DNA of 5,599 nt from Deltaproteobacteria bacterium (GTDB lineage Bacteria; Desulfobacterota; DSM-4660; Desulfatiglandales; Desulfatiglandaceae): assembly GCA_018644785.1 (NCBI GenBank), contig JABGPV010000311.1, positions 1 through 5,599 of the forward strand, in the 5' to 3' direction. Below the pieces are notes generated by a model. It did not search any database. It worked only from the letters and a program-made list of their open reading frames with translations, and was not told the DNA's origin. Position numbers and translations under genes: made by a program. Positions within the stretch are counted from its first letter, which is position 1. Each line of letters opens with the position of its first letter. Shown in pieces: positions 1-5,599 of the stretch.

Positions 1-594
1 GGTGATTTCCAGCTCTCCCCTGGGCGACGGCTTCAGGTTTTCCGCGATGTGGACCACCTGGTTATCGTAGAAATAAAGCCCGGGAACCGCATATTTTGAT
101 TTGGGACTGTCCGGTTTTTCCTCAATACTGGTAACCGTTCCATCTTCGTGAAAATCCACCACGCCATACCGCTCCGGGTCCCGCACCAGGTAGCCGAAAA
201 TAACCCCGCCACTTTCAAGGGCCGCCGCCCTCTGTAAAATGGCGGAAAGGCTGTGCCCGTAAAAAATATTGTCCCCCAGAACGAGGGCGACGTTTTCACC
301 CCCGATGAAATCCTTTCCAATGACAAAGGCCTGGGCCAACCCTTCGGGTCTGGGCTGTTCCACATATGAAAGGGAAAGCCCGATACCCGCGCCGTCACCC
401 AAAAGTTCCCTGAATCGGGGGAGGTCTTCCGGGGTTGAAATAATCAGGATGTCCCGAATGCCCGCCAGCATCAATACGGAGAGCGGATAGTAAATCATGG
501 GTTTGTCATAAACGGGCATCAGCTGCTTGCTAACCACACGGGTAATGGGGTAAAGGCGCGTCCCGGACCCGCCGGCCAGAATAATTCCTTTCAT
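1..594 (-). CDS. rmlA: Glucose-1-phosphate thymidylyltransferase (partial, C-terminus beyond left edge)
   Basis: The enzyme joins dTTP and glucose-1-phosphate to give dTDP-glucose and pyrophosphate in the cytoplasm. This is the entry step to dTDP-L-rhamnose and related sugars. The open frame reads from ATG at 594-592 to the window edge without a stop, giving 198 residues of a family usually near 290. Visible signatures are the nucleotide-binding [13 protein letters not shown] (residues 6-18), [18 protein letters not shown] (22-39), [11 protein letters not shown] (80-90; the family usually has PDG or PEG here), the metal-binding GDNIFYG (107-113), EEKP (158-161), and GELEIT at the edge, where the family continues with Asp. 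The start has a good Shine-Dalgarno and matches the family N-terminus exactly. It is divergent from the flippase operon. In such loci rmlB, rmlC or rmlD often lie downstream, here outside the window. The symbol rfbA is a synonym. The assignment is very secure from motifs. Confidence 0.97.
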   Translation of the reverse strand, partial: MKGIILAGGSGTRLYPITRVVSKQLMPVYDKPMIYYPLSVLMLAGIRDILIISTPEDLPRFRELLGDGAGIGLSLSYVEQPRPEGLAQAFVIGKDFIGGENVALVLGDNIFYGHSLSAILQRAAALESGGVIFGYLVRDPERYGVVDFHEDGTVTSIEEKPDSPKSKYAVPGLYFYDNQVVHIAENLKPSPRGELEIT

Positions 595-602
595 TTCAGA
601 CA

Positions 603-610
603 CCCTCCCC
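603..610 (-). promoter_or_regulatory. Ribosome binding site of rmlA
   Basis: On the minus strand the sequence reads GGGGAGGG, ending 8 nt before the ATG at 594. It is a strong purine-rich Shine-Dalgarno and supports this start codon. Confidence 0.8.
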
Positions 611-636
611 TGGCCAATTCCTTGGCCAATTCCTTG
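611..636. repeat. 12-bp perfect tandem duplication in the rmlA leader
   Basis: TGGCCAATTCCT occurs twice head to tail (611-622 and 623-634) and the period continues for two more bases. Each unit carries the palindrome TGGCCA. On the minus strand the copies read AGGAATTGGCCA and sit immediately upstream of the rmlA Shine-Dalgarno, so they lie in the predicted 5' untranslated leader. The function is unknown. It may be a slipped-strand duplication or a binding site. Confidence 0.75.
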
Positions 637-684
637 AAAAAGCCTCAAACCCCAAAGAAACCGGCATACGATGCATATATGGGA

Positions 685-699
685 ATAAACTGAGTTTAT
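685..699. promoter_or_regulatory. Inverted repeat, possible operator at the rmlA promoter
   Basis: ATAAAC and GTTTAT form perfect 6-bp arms around a 3-nt centre (TGA). The repeat overlaps the edge of the predicted minus-strand -10 box and covers the expected transcription start near 691. That position would suit a repressor. It could also be a chance AT-rich palindrome, since the arms are short. Confidence 0.35.
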
Positions 700-726
700 G
701 ATACATTTCCCATTAATGCAAGTAAA
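698..726 (-). promoter_or_regulatory. Predicted sigma-70-like promoter for rmlA
   Basis: Read on the minus strand, TTTACT (726-721) is followed after 17 nt by TATCAT (703-698). The -10 differs from consensus at one base and the -35 at two, and the spacing is optimal. The start would fall near 691, giving a leader of about 95 nt that contains the 12-bp tandem repeat. This is a consensus match by eye, not an experimental start. Confidence 0.5.
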
Positions 727-786
727 GGCTAAACTGATCGCAATTAACCATCAAAATCCAAAAAATCCTTCAAACTACGCAATACC

Positions 787-816
787 TTGACTAAGTTCTT
801 TATTTTTGGCTATTAT
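787..816 (+). promoter_or_regulatory. Predicted sigma-70-like promoter for the flippase operon
   Basis: TTGACT (787-792) and TATTAT (811-816) are separated by 18 nt, and each differs from consensus at one base. Transcription would start near 822-824, in AGACA. This lies just upstream of the first gene and is the only good promoter seen for the three plus-strand genes. It also bears on the start codon: an upstream GTG at 829 would be left with only a 5-7 nt leader. Confidence 0.6.
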
Positions 817-830
817 CCGTAGACAACAGT

Positions 831-836
831 GAGAGG
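831..836 (+). promoter_or_regulatory. Probable ribosome binding site of the flippase gene
   Basis: GAGAGG lies 13 nt before the ATG at 850, a little farther than ideal. The alternative GTG at 829 has no purine-rich site upstream and sits almost at the predicted transcript start. ATG 850 is therefore preferred. Confidence 0.5.
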
Positions 837-849
837 CTTGAAATCACCC

Positions 850-2664
850 ATGGCATCCGGATCATCGGAACAACGCAAAGACAGTCGCCAACAAGTCGGC
901 CGGAAAGTTGTCAAGAATTCTATTGCCAGCGTTGGCGCTGTGGGGATCTATTTTTTCAGCCGGCTGGCGCTCACCCCTTTCATCCTTCATTATGTGGATC
1001 TGACCGAGTTCGGTCTGTGGTCCATGTGTTTCGTCATTTTGTCCTACGCCGGCCTGGGCGTCATGGGGGTCAACGGCGCGTATATCAAGTTCACAGCGGA
1101 ATACCAGTCCCGAAATGACCAGGCTTCCATCGGGTCGCTCCTTTCCACCGGCATCATGTGCATGACCCTTTTCTGCCTGGTCTTTTACACCGTCCTCTAC
1201 CTGCTCCTTCCATACATTCTGGAGGGATTTCACGTATCCTCGGACCTCATGGCCACCGCTTCTTTCATGATCCTGGGCACGGCCCTGGCGTTCTGCCTCG
1301 ATTTTACCCTGGGGGGCTTCCGCGCCACCCTCGAAGGGTTGCAGGAAATCGCCCTTTCCAAAGGCGTCAATGTATCCGCATCCCTGTTTGAAGTGGCCAT
1401 GGTGGTGGTATTTCTACCCCTGGGATTCGGCATCAAGGGCCTCCTTTATGCCTACATCATAAAGACCTTCGCTGAAATGGTCACCTGTACGGGCCTCGTA
1501 TTCAAGAAGCTGCCGGGGCTTCAATTGAGGCCCCGCCTGATCAATAAACAGGCTTTCAAAGACCTGTTTGTTTTTGGCGGCAAAATACAGGTCCTGGGGG
1601 GACTCGCCATTTTTCTGGGGTCACTGGACCGCATGGTCATTACCGCGTTTTTGGGGCTCAAGGCCACCGGCATGTATGAGGTTGGCGGAAAATTAGCCTT
1701 CACAGCACGCAATCTTTCCGCCGCTGCTTTCGGACCGTTGCTTCCGGCTGCCTCCTACATTGGGAGCAGCTGGGAGAGGGGTGACCGTATCCCGCCAGGG
1801 GAACGCACCAAAAAATATCTTTCCCTGGTGTTCGGCGCCTCGGTTGTGGCGTTACTCCCCGGTGCCTTTTTCGTTCGTGAAATCCAGGAAAAAATCATGC
1901 CGGGCGTACAGATACCCTATGCGTTTGCAGCCGTTGCCGGCGCGCTGATTCTTGTGCTGTTCATTATGGGGATCAGGCGGTTTTATTCGAATCTTGTGGC
2001 CGAAGACAAGCTCATCGGAGAAGACCTCAGGGACCTGTACCTGAAGGGCTTCAGGCACATCAACCTGATCAACGTCACCCTCTTTTCTTTTCTCATGGCC
2101 GCGGCGCACCCCCTGATCATCACCTGGGTCGGAGACGGCTACCTGCCGGCGATCCCTGTCCTGGTGATACTGAGCTTTGCATACATGATCCATCAAGGCA
2201 CCGGCCCGGCAGGCCTCATGGTGAGAGGCATCAACCGTGCCGGGCGCGAACTGGAATATGTACTCATCCAGTTCACCCTGGGGATTGTATGGATCCCGGC
2301 CGGAACGTTCCTATTTGGAATAACCGGAACGGCATTCGGCATCCTTGGAAGCTCGGCACTGGGGAGCTTGTATTTTTTCTGGCGAACCAATCACGCATTT
2401 CGCATTTCGTCCAGGGAAATGCTGAAAACCGTCATGATGCCTGCCCTGGCGCCGGCTGTATCAGCTGCGGCAGTGTACGGCATCACCCTTTTCATTCCAA
2501 CAACAGATCGCTGGGTTTCCGCAGCAGCGGTAATGGTTCTGGGGTGCCTGCATCTGGGGTTGACGTTTTTCATCCTGTGGAAACTTTTTCTATCCCGTGA
2601 AGAAATGGAGACCATCGCCAACGCCTTTAATCGTTTCAGACCCTCAAAGCGCGGGAGCAAGTGA
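850..2664 (+). CDS. Wzx-like oligosaccharide flippase (MOP superfamily polysaccharide transporter)
   Basis: This is a predicted inner-membrane transporter that would move an undecaprenyl-linked repeat unit to the periplasmic face. It has 604 residues from ATG 850 (611 from GTG 829), while Wzx/PST proteins are usually about 420-500. By eye there are about 16 hydrophobic segments, roughly at 23-46, 53-77, 95-121, 134-156, 173-194, 196-218, 243-269, 277-305, 322-342, 356-376, 404-427, 433-453, 469-488, 491-511, 529-549 and 555-579. Family-like features are the basic N-terminus before helix 1, the 'EFGLWSM' stretch after it, 'SLDRMVITAFLG' in the helix 7 region, and 'HPLIITWVGDGYLPA' ahead of the later helices. 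A block of about 79 residues (near 313-391) holding two extra hydrophobic segments interrupts the usual link between helix 8 and the 'DLYLKGFRHI' helix. The gene is first in a three-gene operon and its stop overlaps the next start. The substrate cannot be told from sequence. Wzx proteins are weakly conserved, so the family call is firm but the symbol is left blank. Confidence 0.88.
   Translation: MASGSSEQRKDSRQQVGRKVVKNSIASVGAVGIYFFSRLALTPFILHYVDLTEFGLWSMCFVILSYAGLGVMGVNGAYIKFTAEYQSRNDQASIGSLLSTGIMCMTLFCLVFYTVLYLLLPYILEGFHVSSDLMATASFMILGTALAFCLDFTLGGFRATLEGLQEIALSKGVNVSASLFEVAMVVVFLPLGFGIKGLLYAYIIKTFAEMVTCTGLVFKKLPGLQLRPRLINKQAFKDLFVFGGKIQVLGGLAIFLGSLDRMVITAFLGLKATGMYEVGGKLAFTARNLSAAAFGPLLPAASYIGSSWERGDRIPPGERTKKYLSLVFGASVVALLPGAFFVREIQEKIMPGVQIPYAFAAVAGALILVLFIMGIRRFYSNLVAEDKLIGEDLRDLYLKGFRHINLINVTLFSFLMAAAHPLIITWVGDGYLPAIPVLVILSFAYMIHQGTGPAGLMVRGINRAGRELEYVLIQFTLGIVWIPAGTFLFGITGTAFGILGSSALGSLYFFWRTNHAFRISSREMLKTVMMPALAPAVSAAAVYGITLFIPTTDRWVSAAAVMVLGCLHLGLTFFILWKLFLSREEMETIANAFNRFRPSKRGSK
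2653..2657 (+). promoter_or_regulatory. Ribosome binding site and stop-start overlap at the flippase/co-polymerase junction
   Basis: GGGAG ends 6 nt before ATG 2664. The flippase stop TGA (2662-2664) shares its last base with that ATG (TGATG), an arrangement typical of translational coupling. A GTG at 2661 is in frame but lies only 3 nt from the Shine-Dalgarno, so the ATG is the better start. Confidence 0.65.
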
Positions 2665-4838
2665 TGGAAGCGGCAGGCGCCAGCGGCGCATTCCCCCCGG
2701 GAACCAAGAAAAACAAACCCATCGATATTGTCAGATTCCTGATCCGAAATTTCATCACCATTATTGTGGTGGGCAATTTCGGGTTTACGCTCCTCGCCCC
2801 CTTTGCGCTTCTTGCCATTAAGCCCTTTTACAAAGCGTCTGCCAGACTGAAAATAGAACCCGTGGTGCAATCCATTTTGGGCGGTAGCGAGGAAACCTCC
2901 ATCCTGAGGCAATATGCGGATTTCATTTATACCCAGACCAATCAGATGCGGGATGTGGCGCTCCTCGAAAAAGCCGTTAAAAAGCTTACACCGGAACAAA
3001 AAAATGCCCTTTTCCCCAAAGGGATTCCCGATCGGAACTGTGCTGAAATGCTGGCTCAAAGGCTATATATCCAACCGGTAAGCCGGACATATCTCATTGA
3101 CATTGCCCTTCAGGGGGACACCCCCGAAGGGCTTTCCGCCATCCTCAATAATATCATGGATGTTTACAAAAAAGAGGTGGATGAAAGGAAACGGGCCCAG
3201 AACGATAATCGGCTCGAATACCTGCGTTCAGAACGTGACACGCTAAGCAGGCAGATTGTGGAAAAACAGACGAAACTGCGGGAACTGGCAAAACTGACCA
3301 ACACCAGCAGCTTCAACGAGCAGTTCAATTTCTATTTTAAAGTGGCGGAACAATTGCAGAAGGCCTATGTGGGGCTTTACCTGCAAATGGTGGACGCGGA
3401 GCACCTTTATGGACAGCGATTGAAAGAAAAAAGCAAAATCTCCAAACTCCCCATGGAACCCCAGGTGGAAAAAATGGTAGCCAACGACTGGGGGCTTGAT
3501 TCCACCCAGTCCTGGACCTACCAGAAAATGCAGGAGATGCGATCAAGCCTCGATGGATTGACACAAGAGAACCTGGAGCGAAAGTATACCGAAGAACGCA
3601 TGAAATCCATGCGAAAGTACGAAATTGACATGACGGAAGAGGTTCGTGAACTGGCCAGAAAGGTCATCTACGGCGAACGGGATTATGAACTGGATAAAAA
3701 ACTCATTGAGGCAAAAGCCAAATATGACAGCATAAAGACCTCCATGGAAGACATCTCCTTGAGGCTGGAAACGGCAAAAAGCGAGGCCGGTGACAATTCG
3801 GAACGCCTTATTGTGGGAGAACAGATTCAAGCGGAGGTAGGGCAAATGCGCAAACTCCTGTTCGGGTATGAAAAAAGAATCAATGACCTGGTGGTGCAGG
3901 CCAATGTTGCGAGCCGCATTTCCATTTCCGTAAAAGCCAGAAAGCCAAAATCACAGAGCGGCAGCAACACCAAGAAACTATTCATGGTATGTCTTGTTTT
4001 ACCCTTCGGCCTCATCACATTTATCCTTTTTGTCATGGAGTTCATGGACAACCGGATCACAAAACCCAAAAACATCGTCAGCGCGCTGGGCTATCCCTCC
4101 ACCTGGCCCATTTCCAGGGCGCCCGAAGGGGTCGCGTTTTCAAGGGTGACCCTGGACGCGCCGGAGTCTGTCACCAGCAAGGCGCTCCGAAGCCTTGCGT
4201 TAAGGCTCCACCGGGATTCCACTCGCAATGACACAAAGCTATTTCTGTTTAACGGGGTTGACATCCAAAGCGGCACCACGGAAATCATTTTGAACACCGC
4301 TCATCATCTCGGTCAGATGCTGCCCAGTGTGCTGGTAATTGAAGCCACAAGTGCCCACCCCACCTTGAGAAAGCTGCTGAATGCCCCAACGGATCAACCG
4401 GGCTTTTCAGAAGTCCTGACCGGCAAGGCCACCTTCGAAGAGGCCATATACACCGATTTCGAACGAAACGTAAATTTTATTTTTTCGTCAGAACCCGCCT
4501 ATGCCCTTGAATCCAGTCTTGTGTTTCAATCCGTTCTGAAGGAAGCCAGAAATAACTTTGACCTGATCCTGATCGACTCCACCCAGATCATGAAAAGCGA
4601 TTTCACCGAATATCTTGGCATGCATTCGGATGTGGTGATCATGGTAATTCAAGGGGACCGGACCCTGTATCGTTCGGTCCGGGAAATTGCGCAGCTCTTC
4701 ATACGTCTGGAGGTTCCCGCCATGGCCTCGGTACTCAATTGGGGAGGTGCAAAATACACCACCCGGCTTGAAAAGTTCCTTGAAAAACCGTACTTGAAAT
4801 TCATTTTGGACAGGCTGAGCGACAAGAGCCATTCTTAA
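2664..4838 (+). CDS. Wzz/GumC-type polysaccharide co-polymerase fused to a degenerate BY-kinase-like domain
   Basis: This is a predicted inner-membrane chain-length regulator of 724 residues, about the size of Wzc-type PCP-2a proteins. The order is: short cytoplasmic N-terminus; membrane segment about 29-52; Wzz-type start of the periplasmic part ('KPFYKASARLKIEP'); long charged alpha-helical, probably coiled-coil region about 170-415; membrane segment about 438-457; then a cytoplasmic P-loop-ATPase-like domain about 500-700. The last domain follows the BY-kinase order: 'SKALRSLALRL', a Walker A position, a 'VLVIEATSAHPTLRKLL' strand, 'GFSEVLTG', 'NVNFIFS', then 'FDLILIDS' as Walker B. The Walker A position reads IQSGTTE where active kinases have GEGKST, so the lysine is absent. 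Walker A' reads EATSAHP instead of DADxRRP, and no C-terminal tyrosine cluster is seen. Phosphotransfer is therefore unlikely, and a structural role in the oligomer is inferred. The gene overlaps the flippase by one base and precedes a polymerase/ligase-like gene by 25 nt. Confidence 0.88.
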   Translation: MEAAGASGAFPPGTKKNKPIDIVRFLIRNFITIIVVGNFGFTLLAPFALLAIKPFYKASARLKIEPVVQSILGGSEETSILRQYADFIYTQTNQMRDVALLEKAVKKLTPEQKNALFPKGIPDRNCAEMLAQRLYIQPVSRTYLIDIALQGDTPEGLSAILNNIMDVYKKEVDERKRAQNDNRLEYLRSERDTLSRQIVEKQTKLRELAKLTNTSSFNEQFNFYFKVAEQLQKAYVGLYLQMVDAEHLYGQRLKEKSKISKLPMEPQVEKMVANDWGLDSTQSWTYQKMQEMRSSLDGLTQENLERKYTEERMKSMRKYEIDMTEEVRELARKVIYGERDYELDKKLIEAKAKYDSIKTSMEDISLRLETAKSEAGDNSERLIVGEQIQAEVGQMRKLLFGYEKRINDLVVQANVASRISISVKARKPKSQSGSNTKKLFMVCLVLPFGLITFILFVMEFMDNRITKPKNIVSALGYPSTWPISRAPEGVAFSRVTLDAPESVTSKALRSLALRLHRDSTRNDTKLFLFNGVDIQSGTTEIILNTAHHLGQMLPSVLVIEATSAHPTLRKLLNAPTDQPGFSEVLTGKATFEEAIYTDFERNVNFIFSSEPAYALESSLVFQSVLKEARNNFDLILIDSTQIMKSDFTEYLGMHSDVVIMVIQGDRTLYRSVREIAQLFIRLEVPAMASVLNWGGAKYTTRLEKFLEKPYLKFILDRLSDKSHS

Positions 4839-4850
4839 TTTATTGTAGCA

Positions 4851-4856
4851 AAAGAG
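4851..4856 (+). promoter_or_regulatory. Weak ribosome binding site of the polymerase/ligase-like gene
   Basis: AAAGAG lies 7 nt before ATG 4864 in the 25-nt gap after the co-polymerase stop. The match is modest, but the position is right and no better in-frame start is near. The gap holds no terminator-like hairpin, so read-through from the upstream genes is expected. Confidence 0.45.
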
Positions 4857-4863
4857 CTTTCAC

Positions 4864-5599
4864 ATGCGCGGCAACATCCTCTGTTTACTGACCCTTTACG
4901 GCTGCATTCCCCTGGTCCTGTATCTATTTTCAAAATACAAACCGGAGTTAGCCGTCATTATCGCCTTTTTCGGCGCACTCATGTTTCTGCCCATGGCGGA
5001 GCTCCAGATACCGCTGATCATCTATGACAAAATGACGGCAACCGCCATTGGGGTCCTGATCGCCATCAAAGTGTATGACCCGGAGAGACTGGAAAATACG
5101 TCTATTCACCCGGTGGATATCCCCATGATCCTGTGGATCTTATCCGGTTTTGTGGCCTCGGTCACAAACGGTATCGGGGTCAAAGACGGCCTGCAGGAAT
5201 CCTTCAACACCTTCACCATCTGGGGCATCCCCTACATGGCCGGGCGATTGTATTTCACAAACGCCGACAGCATAAAGCTGCTTTGCCGGTCCATTTTTGC
5301 AGCCGGCCTCATCTACATCCCCTTTGTTTTTTTTGAACTGGTCATGAGCCCCCAGGCCCACCGTATTGTCTACGGATACATGCAGCATTCTTTTGCTCAG
5401 GTCATGCGTGGAGACGGGTATCGGCCCATGGTATTCATGGCGCATGGCATCATGCTGGGAACCTGGATGTGCATGGCCGCACTGGTGGGATTGTGGTGCA
5501 CCTATACGAAAGTGTTCCCTAAAAAGATGTGGTATTCTCCTACGATCCTTCTGGCTTTTGTTCTGCTGGGGGCGGCCGTGTCCTGCAAATCATCGGGTG
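4864..5599 (+). CDS. O-antigen polymerase/ligase-like membrane protein (partial, C-terminus beyond right edge)
   Basis: The open frame from ATG 4864 runs without a stop to the window edge, giving 245 residues. The protein is strongly hydrophobic, with likely membrane segments near 5-22, 28-45, 50-70, 86-103, 142-160, 190-212 and 226-241. After the segment ending 'FVFFELVMSPQAH' comes a conserved-looking stretch, 'YMQHSFAQVMRGDGYRPMVF' (172-191), followed by MAHG. I recognise this pattern (HSF, Q, R, RPMVF, HG) from O-antigen ligase-domain proteins in exopolysaccharide loci; no search was run. The predicted role is polymerisation of repeat units (Wzy-like) or transfer of glycan to an acceptor (WaaL-like) at the periplasmic face. 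The large periplasmic loop and catalytic residues that would separate these roles lie beyond the edge. Its place after a flippase and a chain-length regulator favours a Wzy-like role. Confidence 0.75.
   Translation, partial: MRGNILCLLTLYGCIPLVLYLFSKYKPELAVIIAFFGALMFLPMAELQIPLIIYDKMTATAIGVLIAIKVYDPERLENTSIHPVDIPMILWILSGFVASVTNGIGVKDGLQESFNTFTIWGIPYMAGRLYFTNADSIKLLCRSIFAAGLIYIPFVFFELVMSPQAHRIVYGYMQHSFAQVMRGDGYRPMVFMAHGIMLGTWMCMAALVGLWCTYTKVFPKKMWYSPTILLAFVLLGAAVSCKSSG

Noticed and set aside
33..398. Minus-strand open frame of 121 residues within the rmlA region
   Set aside because: It is in a different frame from the clear RmlA reading frame, which carries all family motifs. It has no Shine-Dalgarno or recognisable product.
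670..680. ATGCATATAT stretch as an alternative minus-strand -10 or a regulator site
   Set aside because: It is a short AT-rich palindromic run (ATGCAT) without a matching -35 at good spacing. The TTTACT-17-TATCAT pair is a better promoter.
2391..3059. Long minus-strand open frame of 222 residues spanning the flippase/co-polymerase junction
   Set aside because: It lies opposite two well-supported genes, its product resembles no family I know and is rich in Arg, Gly and His without domain pattern, and it crosses a coupled gene junction. It is a shadow frame.
4254..4283. Functional Walker A motif in the co-polymerase
   Set aside because: The site aligns with the kinase P-loop by position, but the invariant lysine is replaced by glycine and the glycine pattern is lost, so it cannot be called functional.
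4839..4863. Possible terminator between the co-polymerase and the polymerase-like gene
   Set aside because: The 25-nt gap is AT-rich but forms no stable GC-rich hairpin followed by a T-run, so the genes are treated as co-transcribed.
5140..5445. Minus-strand open frame of 101 residues opposite the polymerase/ligase-like gene
   Set aside because: The plus-strand frame has hydrophobic periodicity and a recognisable motif. The minus frame has neither and no sign of a promoter.

Overview
The window is part of a chromosomal surface-polysaccharide (exopolysaccharide, capsule or O-antigen) locus from a Gram-negative-type bacterium. Moderate GC, proteobacterial-style promoters and Shine-Dalgarno sites, and the gene style would fit a deltaproteobacterium (Desulfobacterota). 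That assignment is inference only, because no taxonomic marker is present.

Layout. (1) Positions 1-594, minus strand: the N-terminal two thirds of rmlA/rfbA (glucose-1-phosphate thymidylyltransferase), cut by the left edge. (2) Positions 595-849: a divergent, AT-rich intergenic region. It holds a sigma-70-like promoter in each direction, a 6-bp-arm inverted repeat at the predicted rmlA start point, and a perfect 12-bp tandem duplication in the rmlA leader. (3) Positions 850-2664, plus strand: a Wzx-like flippase of the MOP superfamily with about 16 predicted membrane segments, two more than usual. (4) Positions 2664-4838, plus strand: a Wzz/GumC-type chain-length co-polymerase fused to a BY-kinase-like ATPase domain whose Walker A lysine and Walker A' aspartates are missing. 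(5) Positions 4864-5599, plus strand: the N-terminal part of an O-antigen polymerase/ligase-like membrane protein, cut by the right edge.

How they fit together. RmlA makes dTDP-glucose, the first committed step toward dTDP-L-rhamnose and other dTDP-deoxysugars. The three plus-strand genes look like one operon (1-nt overlap, then a 25-nt gap) and supply the membrane steps of a Wzx/Wzy-dependent pathway: flipping of the lipid-linked repeat unit, chain-length control, and polymerisation or ligation. The most notable points are the apparently dead nucleotide-binding site of the co-polymerase and the extra membrane hairpin in the flippase. I see no tRNA, rRNA, CRISPR array, insertion sequence or convincing terminator.
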